Shown one piece after another: positions 9,279-20,238 of a DNA stretch of 64,000 nt (its first letter is position 1; the number at the start of each line of letters is the position of its first letter). The translations under genes and the position numbers were made by a program. This DNA is from Isoetes taiwanensis (lineage: Eukaryota; Streptophyta; Lycopodiopsida; Isoetales; Isoetaceae), in NCBI GenBank assembly GCA_021234155.1, contig JAJEKV010000041.1:7696917-7760916 (forward strand). The letters are read 5' to 3'. Below the pieces are notes generated by a model, which did not search any database, was not told the origin of the DNA, and saw only the letters and a list, made by a program, of their open reading frames with translations.

Positions 9279-12063
9279 AGGTATCCCGTTGGATGCAAAG
9301 TGGTGAAAGGCAAACAACGAGACTAAGAATTAGATACACGGAGGCAATGCTCAACCAAGATGTTGGATTTTTCGATCTGAGGAGGCAAGGGACAGTGATG
9401 TGGTTGGAAGAATATCTAGCGACATGTTAATTATACAAGAGGCTATTAGCTAGAAGGTTCTTGTCCGCCGCCCCATTGCTCGATCTCAAGGCATGATTTT
9501 TCGATGCTTAAGCAAAATATGTTCATGATCAGCTGACTTTAGGGGTTGTGACAGATGGGTATATTCTTACATTTCATGTCGACATTTGTTGGAGGGTTCA
9601 TACTTGGGTTCATAACGTTATGGCGATTAGGTGTTGTAACACTTGGCATCCTTTCTGTAATTGCAAATTTCGGTGGTCTCAGATGCCTATGCACTCATCG
9701 GTGTTACTTCCAAGAGCAGCAAAGATATGCAACTGCAGGAAGCATAGCGAAAATGTGTACATGCCCATCAAATTTTTACCTCCTTTTACGAAGTTGGTTT
9801 TTGAAAAATAAATCAATAGCTCAGGTTTTAAGTCTAAGAAATTTAATTGCAAGACTTAGGTTTGCTTTTATCATGTACGATTTCAATAACACTTTGGCAG
9901 ACATGCTATTTCACAAGCACGGATTGTCTATTCTTTTGTGGGGGAGACAAAAACAATTAGCAGCTATGCGCAAGCATTGAAGTCCACACTTCAATTGGGT
10001 TATAAAGCTGGGATTGCCAAAGGTTTGGGTATAGGATTTACATATGGAATTTTCTTCTATTGCTGGGCACTTTTGATGTGGTATGGAGGCGTTCTCATCA
10101 GACAAGGGCATGCCAATGGTGGCAAAGTTCTTACGTCAATGTTCGCCGTCATAGTTGCTGGCATGTATGTTAAGCTCTCTAACCAAAAAAGTAATAAGAT
10201 CATCAAGAATGATATGGTCAAGAATGATATGGAAGTTTGCATGTTTAATTATTAGTGGTAATTGTTGTGAAGATCTTTGGGTCAAGCTACTCCAAGCATT
10301 GCGGCATTTTCAAAAGCAAGGGTAGCTACTTATCAACTCATGCAGCTGATTAACCATAAGCCTACAATAAACGTTGATAGATTGAAGGGCAAGGTGTTAA
10401 CTGTTGTACAAGGAAACATTGAATTCTGCAATGTCTCTTTCAGTTATCCTTCACGACTTGATGTGGCCATATTTGAGAACCTTTGTCTTCAAATACCAGC
10501 AGAAAAAAAAAATGGCGATGGTAGGAGGTAGTGCTTCTGGAAAGAGCACAATTATCTCACTCATTGAGAGGTTCTATGATCCGACTTCAGGTGCAAATGA
10601 AATCCTTTATGCTGGTGTCTATATCGCAGCAAAGGGTCTTATACATTGATGTTTTGATATAGGGAAGGTGCTACTTGACAACCATGATATTAGGACCTTG
10701 CGCTTAGATTGGCTCGTAACACGCATGGGTCCGGGTTAATCGGGAACCAGCTTTGTTCGCAACAACATTTGAACGTAACATACTTTACGGCAAGCAGGAT
10801 GCAACTATTGAGGACATTGAAAAGGCTGCAATATTTGCAAATGCACATAGCTTTATTAGCCAGCTTCCATATGGGTACAAAACTCAGGTTTCATTATTTA
10901 GGTTCTATTTTATGCTCAATATCTTTCTATATTGCTTTAGACACATAGTATCAATATGTTTCAAAGTCCTGTTATCATCGGTTCTTCTCTCCAGCTTATG
11001 GTAAAATGCTCATAGTCCCCGCTTGGGATATAGGTTGGTGAGCGCATGCAACTTTACGGGGACAAAAGCAGAGGGTTGCAATAGCAAGTGCCATGTTGAA
11101 AGATCCTTCTATTCTTCTTCTTGATGAAGCCACAAGTGTTTTGGATGCGAATCAGAACATGTCGTCCAACCTTTGGATCACCTCATGATAGGGCGGACAA
11201 CAGTCATTGTTGCTAACCGTCTATCTACCATCTGAATGTAGATCTTATTCTTTGTTGTACACAAGGGAATATTGTTTAGTTAGGTACACATGAGGACCTC
11301 ATTGCCAAAGCCAACATGGGACTTATCTTTCGCTCTTGTTAGGCTACAAGCAATGGCAAAAGACCAAGAAGCATATGGAACACAAGAACCCGTGTTTCTT
11401 TCATCTCATTTGTGATGGACGGTTTTGCTTTTCTCCCGCTCAATTCCGTATGTTTTGGTTATGTTTAACTATGTGCGTGGTGTTAAAAAAGACTCCTTTG
11501 ATAAATGCCCAAGTGTAGATACTATGGTTGAGAGTGCAAGGTTCAAGATGGGATCAAGTGTTTCTTGAGCCGGCCAATCCAAGACGGCCGGATCTTATAG
11601 AAGTTGGAGATGTTCTTGAAATACAAGAAGATAAAAAGGTGTCAAATGCATAGTTCTCGAGATTATTAAGGCTAAATGCACCCGAGTGGCCCTTCTTCAC
11701 CGTGGGGAACAATCGAGCCATGTTCTTCGGGGCGTTGTCAATCCGAGTTTTGCATATTTCCTTGCCTCAAATATCAAGGTGTTTTATGACACGGACTTCA
11801 ATCATATGAAAAAAGAACTTGCCAAAAACTCCATTATATTCATCTGTATAGGAGCTGGAACTCTCATGGCCTATTTTGTGGATCACTACTTTTTTGCCAT
11901 TGCTGGCGAAAATCCATGCATATGCGCGAAAAAATGCTTGCAGGTAATGGAACGAATCTGATAAAATTTTGAATATAATAGATAGATATAAGGCATGCAT
12001 GCTTAAACATGTCTCTGTTGCAGCTATATTAAGAAATGAGGTTAGTTGGTTTGATCAACAGGT
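9279..12063 (+). pseudogene. ABCB-type (P-glycoprotein-like) transporter pseudogene fragment with introns
   Basis: Plant ABCB proteins are full-size plasma-membrane transporters (two membrane and two nucleotide-binding domains). Recognisable exons, in order: 9279-9463 (RYTEAMLNQDVGFFD, SSDMLIIQEAIS); 9560-9760 (TFVGGFILGFITLW membrane helices, then QRYATAGSIAK); 9927-10165 (YSFVGETKTISSYAQALKS, ending in MFAVIVAGM); 10278-10594 (GQATPSIAAFSKAR, FSYPSR, Walker [19 protein letters not shown]); 10665-10890 ([18 protein letters not shown]); 11036-11330 (signature reduced to LRGQKQR, Walker [19 protein letters not shown]); 11340-11520 (linker); 11660-11945 (LLRLNAPEWPF and membrane segment of the second half); 12021-12063 (AAILRNEVSWFDQ). 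The A run at 10501-10510 and many other sites break the frame. The first helices and the second nucleotide-binding domain are missing. Introns are kept, so it was copied as DNA, not from mRNA. Confidence 0.88.
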
Positions 12064-12308
12064 TTGCATCTCTGGCAGAAATTAATTTGCCATTACGGGC
12101 CAAAGGCAATCTGATTAATTCTTTATTGATAAAGCACGCAGGAAATAATTTCAAGCTAAAGTCTTTCAACCAAATAAATACTGTGTGTGAGGCAGGGTTC
12201 CAAAAATATTTGAGGTATAATCAAAAAATTTGCCAGTGTATGTTAGTGTATGCCGGATTTCCTATATGCTAAAGTTCAAATATACCGGATTTTATATATA
12301 AACTCTGC

Positions 12309-12378
12309 TTTTGCTACTATTTTTTTCCTGGCATGTAAAAGCGTTTTGCTACTATTTTTTTCCCCGCATGTAAAAACG
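12309..12378. repeat. 35-bp tandem duplication
   Basis: Two adjacent copies, 12309-12343 and 12344-12378, each TTTTGCTACTATTTTTTTCC followed by a GCATGTAAAA word. They differ at three positions (CTGG/CCCG and one G/A). Confidence 0.85.
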
Positions 12379-12715
12379 TCAACCAGAAAATAAGAACTCC
12401 AACCGATAATCCTCGAGCCTAATCCCCACTTTTTTAATCCCTGGTCAGGGTTCGAAAAATATTTTAGATGTAACTAGAAAATTTGCCATCTTATATTCAT
12501 ATGTACTGGATTTTACAAAATAAAACTAGAAACTGCAGTTCCAAATGCTGGAAATTTGCCTGGATTCATCAACCTTAAAGGCTTGAATAAAAATACACAC
12601 AGTAACTAAAAAATAAGATCAAAGTATACTAAACTAGATGTTGACTACTCTCACCAAATGTGCGTGCTTTAATAGAATTTCTTAGAAAGTTTAATGGCGA
12701 AAGAGCACTAAAATA
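12379..12715. other. Non-coding AT-rich spacer
   Basis: Nothing coding is seen. A GGGTTC-AAAATATTT word at about 12449 resembles one at about 12195, suggesting an old short duplication. Confidence 0.4.
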
Positions 12716-12982
12716 TTACAAAATAGATGTATCTTCAAATTTGGTCTCCAAACAGTCACAAATTGCTTTAACAAACTTTTTTTGACGTGCAATCACCATT
12801 TCTAAATTTACTCCATCTATATCTCTTGATGTTTTGCATCCTCTATACTTATTTTCATGTAAAGAAGACCTCAAAGCCACTAAAAATCCTTCGGGAGGTC
12901 CAAAATCCAGAATTATGCGGCATCCTCTTATATCTTGCTGAAATGCATTCAAGTCTGCTTCTAGTTCAGTCACATAGTACAA
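12716..12982 (-). pseudogene. Possible hAT-type transposase remnant
   Basis: The minus-strand frame of 88 codons includes ELEADLNAFQQDIRGCRII and a C-terminal RQKKFVKAICDCLETKFED. The last part resembles the R..F..A.C..L..RF region that precedes the dimerisation domain in hAT-like/zinc-finger-862-like proteins. The match is from memory of the family pattern and is weak. No catalytic residues or DNA-binding finger are visible. Confidence 0.3.
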
Positions 12983-13018
12983 TTGAATGCCCCATATAGT
13001 ACTTTTTACATATTACAA

Positions 13019-13213
13019 GAAATTTATTGCGGCAGCCAAGGCCGCCGCGAACATTTCTCTTCTCCGACTTATTCGCAAATGCATCATCAAAAAAGGAAGG
13101 AGTTCAGAAGGAAACAATATCAGGAAGAACTTGAATTCGTAAAGGCGCTTAAAGATGAGGAAGCAAGGTTGTTTGAGGACTATAAAAAAAGATTGGAGAT
13201 GCAAGCAAACTGA
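13019..13213 (+). CDS. Possible internal exon of an unknown gene, coiled-coil-like
   Basis: After an AG at 13018 the frame runs to a TGA at 13211-13213 and encodes a highly charged helix (HHQKRKEFRRKQYQEELEFV, then KALKDEEARLFEDYKKRLEM), typical of a coiled coil. The donor-like GTAAGA at 13229 lies after the stop, so the exon model is not clean. Whether it belongs with the exons at 13336-13623 is unknown. Confidence 0.35.
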   Translation, partial: EIYCGSQGRREHFSSPTYSQMHHQKRKEFRRKQYQEELEFVKALKDEEARLFEDYKKRLEMQAN

Positions 13214-13335
13214 AGTTACCATATCATGTAAGAAAGATCTCTTAGCATCTGCATGATAAATTTGGCTATTTTTTTCCTAGTTTGGTTTCTGACATCCTTG
13301 TCAATTAATAAGCTGTCATTTGGACATGATTGCAG

Positions 13336-13623
13336 TAGAGCAACGCCATTTTGCAATAATCATGGCAAAATCCTTTCATTTTTTGATGGAGCTTCTGTTG
13401 GTAACACTTCCTTAGAATCTTGTGGGACTTGTGGTCTCTTTGGACCAAGTCGGTCATTAGCTCTTCTCCGATGTGGCAGGCAACCAAAGGTAAAGTCTGC
13501 AGTGTTTTTCTCTTTCTTTTTTTTTAACAATTGAGCTTCATTTTGTCTAAGAAGCTGTTCGGTTTGGCTTTCATGTTGCAGCTACATTGGAAATCAATGA
13601 GATATTTTGGTAGGCACAATTAG
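13336..13623 (+). pseudogene. Last two exons of an unknown gene; tandem duplication starts inside
   Basis: The exon at 13336-13489 follows a TTGCAG acceptor and encodes HGKILSFFDGASVGNTSLES and CGTCGLFGPSRSLALLRCGR, ending in QPK before GTAAAG. An intron with a pyrimidine tract ends at TGTTGCAG (13581). The terminal exon 13582-13623 continues in phase as LHWKSMRYFGRHN and stops. Clean splice sites and phase support a genuine exon pair. I do not recognise the protein; the CGTCG pair of cysteines is the only motif. The repeat array begins at 13463, within the first exon, so copies 2-4 carry only QPK-end plus terminal exon. Confidence 0.45.
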
Positions 13624-15172
13624 CTCGTCCAACTATCACGCACTTGCAGCTAAGTGCATCTACATTGTCATAAAGATCCCATGAATGACGGCTTTCAATT
13701 CGAAATAGTATTATCAATTTTTCAACATTGAACTAATACGATCATATAAAGCGTGATGCATGCATGAAGCACCAAGCCATAAATTTTACTAATCAGCAAG
13801 GGTTTGTTATTCCGTTGTTAGGACATTGTATAGATGTGGTGTCTCCTTGATAATAGCCATGCACATTTCAGTATCATGCATTCGAGATTTTAAGGATTTT
13901 AAGAAACTAAGCCCTGGTCACTTAGCGACTTCTTATTGCCTTTCTTCACTATTTTAACATATTTATATCAGAATTAAAAACCGGTTTTGCATTACAAGCT
14001 TCTATTATTAGTATTGGGCAAAACATTTAGGTCCCATCAAGATTTTTTTTACGGGTGCTAGTCGGATATCTTATGTTTAGAGCGAGAACTTTAATAGAAA
14101 GGCATAAGAAAACAATGGCCCGAAGATTTGCTAAGAATTGCACGCCTAGATTTTTTATATCTAATGAAACATGAGAAAATATAGTCCTCATGAGTTGAAC
14201 TTGAGCAAGAAACTAGAAAAGTAGCAAGAAAGTAAAACGTTTTGCTTTGCATCCAAGTGGAATTCATTAAATCTGCACAAAGAAAAAGCAAAGAACAACA
14301 TTGTTCAAAAAGAAAGATTTGAAGCATGTAATCTGTCTAGAACAAAAACAACTCAACACAACATAGATGTTGGCTTATCATCGCACCCAACACTCTAAAA
14401 ACATAACACTACATGACAATAAGGGATAACACTACACGACAATAAGGGTGTTGGTGTCATCATCTCACCAGCATCCTAAAGCATACCAGCTTCAAACACA
14501 AGTAAAAAAATTAAGTTTGCTTAGCTGAAACGAAACAGTTTATGTAACGACCCAAATTGGCAAACTAAAAATAACATAAAATACTAATTTACTTGGCCCG
14601 CGGAATGTTACACGAGTATTAAATTTATGCATGTTGTGTCTTATTGTAATATCCATGACAGAAGCCGCTGATATATTCATTATAGGAAGCAAACCTTATT
14701 TCTTAAATGCATACAAGACTCAATAAAAATGGTATAGTTAGAGAAGCTAAAACTTGATGCGACATGTCACTAATAACTTGGTGAAAGTAAAATGTTGGCT
14801 ACAATGTCAAATCAATATAGTCCTAATAGCAAACCAAAGGAACAAATATGAAACCAAGTGATATCCATAATGGCATGTCTCAATTTACATGGTAGCAAGC
14901 CTAACGCTATGTTAAATGAACCGACAAGAAATCTTCAAGGAGTTCTCTCATGTCTATGCTGACAAAACATGTATTTCCATTATCTGCTCTATTAGACTTG
15001 TCCTTATGCTTTTGCAATACTTGTTCCATGCCGAGCACCAAAGATTTCTTCAAGCCAATTTTCGTAAAGTCATGGTATCAAATATTCTATTGTCTAGAAG
15101 TAGCAATTTGAATTGATTGTCAAAACATGACTTTGAACTATGATTTAAGCCACTTCACCCTCCGGCCATGGA
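13624..15172. other. 3' flank of the unknown gene, copy 1
   Basis: Non-coding AT-rich DNA. A 66-codon frame at 14916-15116 (MNRQEIFKEFSHVYADKTCI) recurs in all four copies but shows no domain and is probably chance. Near 14540-14620 this copy reads differently from the other three (AACGACCCAAATTGGCAAAC against ACCTGACCCAGCTGGCAGC). Confidence 0.6.
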
Positions 15173-15182
15173 GGGCAACCCC

Positions 15183-16838
15183 TGCGGCGCTAAAGCACCT
15201 TGTTTATTATAACTGCATTTTCAGCTTCGTATCTGTTCTTCCAACTGCATCAATCTCACACATCTTTCTTTTAGTGCATCATCCATTTCTAAATTTATTT
15301 GGTATGCCAATCTAAGTGATGGAAGCTCAAGCTCAATTGGCACCACAGATTCTATGCCATAAACCAGACTGAAAGGTGTGTGTTTGGTGGAAGCTTTAAT
15401 GGTGGTCCTATATGCCCATAATGCATCAGGAAGCTTCAAATGCCAATCTCTTTTGGAAATGCTGATTGTTTTTTTAAGAATTGACTTCAAGACCTTATTG
15501 GTTGACTCAGCTTGACCATTACCTTGAGGGTAGTATGCTGAGCTTTTGGTGTGTTTGACTTTTAGAGTGGCTAGCAACAAGGAAATAGTTTGGCTCTTGA
15601 ACTGACTTCCCCTATCAGAAATAATTTTAAAAGGGATTCCAAATCGAGCACAGATGTGCTCATGAAGAAATCTTGAAGTGGTGTAGGCATTTGCTTCTCT
15701 AAGAGGAACTGCTTCAGCCCATTTGGTAAAATAATCTGTGGCCACAAGTATAAATTGATGCTGAGCTGAGGAGGGTGGATCTATTGGACCTACGAAATCA
15801 AGTCCCCATGTTTGGAATGGCCCTGGAGAAGTTATAGCAGTGAGAGGGGCTGGTTGCAATGTCCTTTTGCTAAAGATTTGGCATTTATGACACCATTTTA
15901 TAACATTGAAGCAATCTTTAAAAAGGGTAGGCCAAAAGTATCCAGACCTTAAATTTTTTTGGCAGTTGTATCAGCAGCAAAGTGTCCACCACAAATGCCT
16001 TCATGACAAGCCTCAATGATCATTTTGGCTTCTTCAGGATCCACACATCTCAGCAACACTCCCTCCTTGTCAACTTTGCACAATACTTCTCCAATCAATC
16101 TGAACTTTTTGCATTTCTCTTTGAACCTTCTTTCCTGGCTGCTACTCAAGTCTTTTGGCAACTCATTGTTCTCCAAATAATTCCTGATATCAAATTGCCA
16201 GTCCAAGTCTTTTGCATGAAAGGCAACCAAGTTAGTAACACAATCAACATCATTTAATCCTTCTTGGTCCTCATGCTCAAACAAAGCATAAAGCAAATAG
16301 GAACTAGGATTCTCGACTAAGTTCACCACCTTGACAGTAATATTGTAAGCTTGAATTTTACAAGCCCATCTATATAACTTGGCCTTAGGCTGTTTTTTTT
16401 GCAAACAAGAGAGATAAAGGATTTTGCCTCATGTAGACTTGAGTATGGTTGTTTCGCAAAAGATGATCTTGTTTATCTATTAGAAACATTAATGCAACTG
16501 CACTCTCCTCGAGCCTAGGGTATCTTAATTCAGTGTCAGACCACATCTTGCTGGCAAAAGAAATAACATGGTCTTCTTGAAGAAAAGCCACACCAATTGC
16601 CTTTTTGGTGACAGTAATGTAGGCTTTAAAAGGTTTTTCTAGGTCTGGAGGTTTTCAACAGAATAGAATGACAGATAGCATTGATAATTTTATCAAAGGA
16701 TTCTTGGCATACTTCATTCCAATCAATCAAAATGTGCTTGCTCTCATTCTTAGAGAATTTTTCAACCTTTATGAGGTTAGAAATTGGATTTATGGTGTGT
16801 GAGAAATGAGGAACATACATTCTCAAAAAGCTAGTCAT
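15183..16838 (-). pseudogene. Element B polyprotein fragment, copy 1: end of RT, degenerate RNase H, integrase
   Basis: Read on the minus strand from 16838: MTSFLRMYVPHFSH (end of RT), a connection region, an RNase H-like region with RYPRLEESAVALMFLIDK but without the canonical Asp residues, then YRWACKIQAYNITVKVVN. After this comes integrase. The zinc finger is complete (HEGICGGH and CHKC) and the core has Asp21 (WGLDFVGP), Asp82 (IISDRGSQF) and Glu118 (GNGQAEST) counted from 15859, a DD(35)E. Frames change near 16400, at the A/T run about 15950 and near 15220. The C-terminus is missing; its likely continuation is at 8160-8438. No archaeal-type RNase H lies between RNase H and integrase. Confidence 0.88.
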
Positions 16839-18784
16839 TGTTGACCCTAAACCTGGCTTAAAGGTCAACCACAAGGAACCAACTTGGGTTTACACCCAAA
16901 TTGGGGTTAGAACCTCCAGATCACTTAAGGTGATCAATCTATGCAATGTAGATCCAAAGAGAAGTCCAAAAACTCAAATTTCATACCCTTTCCCATTTCT
17001 AGGAAATGGGACCTTGACTCAAATGGTTGTGGTGACAAGAAGTGGGTTGATTTCTCGGGTCAACCACTTCGGACTTGCTCAAAAAGTTGTAGGAGTTCAG
17101 TGATGAAGTTTACGACCAAGTCGACTATGGATTTGAGAGATATTCAATCTCAAAGTGGGGTCAAAATTTGGTCAATAGAGGTCAACTATGGAAAACAAAG
17201 GATCGAAAAAATAAGATTTGGAGTTGCAGAGCATATTTTTGGGAATTTCAAAAGCATATGTGCTCTGATAGTGATGAGGGAGAGGGGCATGAAGTCAAAT
17301 TTCCATTTGAAACTGCAGAAGCATTTTTTGTGGCTGGATTTGGCAAAATACAGTAAAAAAATGATCAGACCCGAATGCTAATTTTTCTAACTTGAACTAG
17401 AAGTGGTATTTTTTGATGTTTTCAAAGCCCTTAGCTCACAGTGGCTCTAAGGATAGATGGCAAGTATGCCAATAGTGCTTTGGAACACTCAGGGATTTTC
17501 TGTAAAATATTTTGAGTCAAAAATTGCTAAGCAATGTATCAGAGAAGGGTTTGACAACTTGGCAGTCGATTTATATTGATATGAAGGTACATACATCATA
17601 ATAACAATGGATAATGATAATTCAAAGTTTCAGATACTGGAAAATAATCATCATAAGTCATAAGATAATTTTTGAAAGTAATATCAACTAGATCTTTGCA
17701 AATCCAGTCGAGGAGTGCTCAGGGACTTCAAGAATCTTTCAGGTCATGCTCAGCATTGATCAATGTCGGATTTGAGTACGTCTGGGCCTTCAAAAATGTT
17801 GTGATTGTATTTCCCCTGTATATAGTTTCAAATTTCGATCCCAGTGATTTTAGGTAATAAATTTAGGCTTAATCTGTTGCTTAGGTTCCGGAATCCAAAA
17901 ATAGAGTGGTTTCAGAGAGAATGGAGCGCGGGAAGGCATGATTCGAGCCAGCTTTCTAATTTTAGGGTTCTTCAGCAGTATTTTTGAGAATTTCGCGCGA
18001 TACGGTTCCGTATTTTCGGAAGAATATGCCTCGAATATGCTGTATTTTATCATTTAAGAATCTTGTCCAATGGTTTAGAGGTATTTGCCCAAGGAATATT
18101 TAGAGATAATCCAATTTTTTCAACCATAAGAAGGATTCTCCACACGTACAAAGGATAGGGAATCTTTTGGGCATCTTTTGGCAAGGCTCAGAATATACCA
18201 CTAAGAATATGATGGAATAGGAATGAAGGCAAAAGAAATTATGAGGGACCATTAGGGGGGCAAAGGAAATAATAAAGAAAAGGGGATGATATTTTTGAAA
18301 CAAAGGCTTAAGTAGTTTTTTGAATAGACAAGATGATGGCACATTGAAGGAAATGGTAAGGAATTTGAGCAAGATGGCAATTATGGCAAAGTAAGCATGG
18401 CAAAGGAATGAACAATGGGTATGAAAACAATGTTGAGCCAAAAGTGCAAAAATGAGGGTAGTGGGGTGAAGCAAAGAAAAAAATTAGAAACTATACACCA
18501 TGGGGTCTTCCAAACTCTTAGCTTCCAATCTTCAAAATATGTCTTCCAAACTTCATAACCCAGATTCTTCTAGAGCATATTCTCAACTAAGCATTTGATC
18601 TCAAATAAAATACCTCTTGTGGACTTTTGGCTTGAGCACTTGTTGACCTAGAAGGTAAGCACCTTTTGACCTTCACACCAATGTTGACTACCAAGCTCTT
18701 CCAATCTTTGACCTAGTCTTTTAAATGACTTAACCTAACTTGAATGCATAGAACACAATTAGCATGTTGCCCTTTGGGGCAACA
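16839..18784 (-). repeat. Family A LTR, copy 1 (3' LTR of the family A' element)
   Basis: On the plus strand it runs from TGTTGACCCTAAACC to GGGGCAACA (1946 bp). In minus-strand sense it follows the family A' 3' untranslated region and abuts element B at ATGAC. It is therefore the 3' LTR of an element whose upstream part lies to the right. Terminal hairpins are as in the LTR at 2092. Confidence 0.88.
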
Positions 18785-20238
18785 TCTCATAAAAAAAAAA
18801 AGAATGGCTGGTCCCCCCTCACCATAGAGGGTCTTCAACTTTGTACCAAGGTGCCTGAGTGAGAATCATGGTAGAGAGAGGGTGTAATGTACAAGTGTTG
18901 ACGGAATAAGAGTGAATATGGTGGTGGGAGGATGTGAGTGGAATATGATGAGTGAAAAAAGAATGAGAATGAGTATGAATATGATAGGATGATGATGGGG
19001 ATGGGGTGTATGAGGGTGAGGTAAATGTGCAAGTGTTGAGGTCTCGCCAAAACAAAAGAATGTGTGCCTCCTTGAACCTTTAAAGAGCAACTCTGCTATG
19101 ATGGTGAAGCTGAATTGTAGAGTGCTTTCTTTTGGGAATGAAAAACAAGAATAAGGAGTTTAAATGGATGGCAAGACTACTTATGGCAGATGAATGAAAA
19201 TGGAAAAAGGATGCACCTGTCATGGAATAGAATAGAAACACACAAACTAGTTAGTCTCAAAACCTTGCAACTCTGCTATGGTGGTGAAGCTGATTTGCAG
19301 AGTGCTTTTATGGGAATGAAAACATGAGTAAGAAGTCTAAATGAGTAGCGGGACCACTTATGGCAGGTGAATAAAGATGGAAAAAGGATGCTCCCAAGAT
19401 ATGGCACTTGGTAAAGCATTAGTAATCACTCTTTTTCTTGAGTCAGGTCAGCCCAACCTATAATCATAAAATTAACTTATCAAAGTAATATGCTCAAAAA
19501 TTAAATAGATCTAACTATTCTAAACCTACCATAGATCTTTAAACTCTCTAATGCAAAAAGAAGGACAAGCAAGCATGCTGGTCCCAATACCTTTTCAAAT
19601 GCAGGATATTGATAGGATTTGGTAACAACATTCCTGAGGCAACCTCTTGTAGCCAATATGAATTAGTACCTGCAGATTCCAGCACCACAAAGGGTCCTTC
19701 CCAAATATTATCAAACTTGCCAGCTGAGTCTTCTTTTGACTTATTCCACTTAAGGACAAGCTCCCCCTTCCTAAAAGTGCCCTGTATTCTATGTGCAGCT
19801 TTGAATGCAGCCAGATCTTTGGCCTTTTTCAGCAAATTAGTATTCTCAGCTTCCATTCTATATTCATCTAGGTGCAGCAAGGCATCCAATCTTTCTTGCA
19901 AGGCATGTTCAAAAGGTAAGCATAGTTTATGAGCCAATCTCAGGGAAGGCAACTCGAGTTCCACTGGTAAAACTGCCTCTATGCCATAAACCAAATTGAA
20001 AGGTGTATGATTTGTAGCTGTTTTGATGGTAACTCTATAAGCCCAAAGTGCATCCACTATTTTAACATGCCAATCCCTCTTGTTGACCTCAACTGTCTTC
20101 TGCAAAATATTTTTCAACACTTTGTTAGTGGCTTCAGCTTGTCCATTACCACAGGGATAGTATGAGGAGCTTTTTGGTATGCTTGACCTTCAAAATGTCC
20201 AACAGGTTAGTAATAACTTCATTAACAAAAGGTGTACC
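18785..20238 (-). pseudogene. Family A' integrase end and 3' untranslated region, copy 1
   Basis: On the minus strand the integrase runs from GTPFVNEV at 20238, through GQAEATNK (catalytic Glu), WAYRVTIKTATNHTPFNL and FDNIWEGPFVVLESAGTNSY, to a stop at 19548. The 3' untranslated region follows. The frame is broken near 20147 (ACCACAGGGA where copies 3 and 4 read ACCCTGGGGA) and near 20170. The part upstream of GTPF is cut off by an inserted LTR. The second core Asp is on the far side of it, preserved only at 49589-49668. Confidence 0.88.

Larger units (their letters stand above)
8439..15182. mobile_element. 6.7-kb segment with GGGTTGCCC inverted ends carrying gene fragments (putative gene-capturing transposon)
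   Basis: The left end reads GGGTTGCCCCTAGGGGGCAA and the right end, reversed, reads GGGGTTGCCCTCCATGG. Nine bases match, and each end can also fold on itself. The segment splits an integrase reading frame at one codon region (8438 and about 15195, both minus strand). Inside are an ABCB transporter pseudogene, a possible transposase remnant and the last exons of an unknown gene. I could not identify a clear target duplication: the right junction differs in each of the four tandem copies. Pack-MULE-like or other gene-capturing transposons are possible models. A host segment carrying an old solo insertion is the alternative. Confidence 0.45.

Noticed and set aside
14916-15116. 66-codon frame recurring in all four array copies
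   Set aside because: Recurrence is due to the tandem duplication; it has no domain and one copy carries a frame change.
17850-18474. Minus-strand frames inside the LTRs (for example 124 codons at 18100-18474, repeated in each copy)
   Set aside because: They lie within LTR sequence, have low-complexity composition (Phe, Leu, Ser, His) and no domain; copy 4 breaks the frame.
18819-19090. His/Ser-rich frames (for example SPSSSYHIHTHSHSFFTH), repeated near 26553, 36431 and 46321 and on the plus strand near 1736-2059
   Set aside because: They overlap in three frames in the retroelement 3' untranslated region and reflect simple CAC/TCA-rich sequence.
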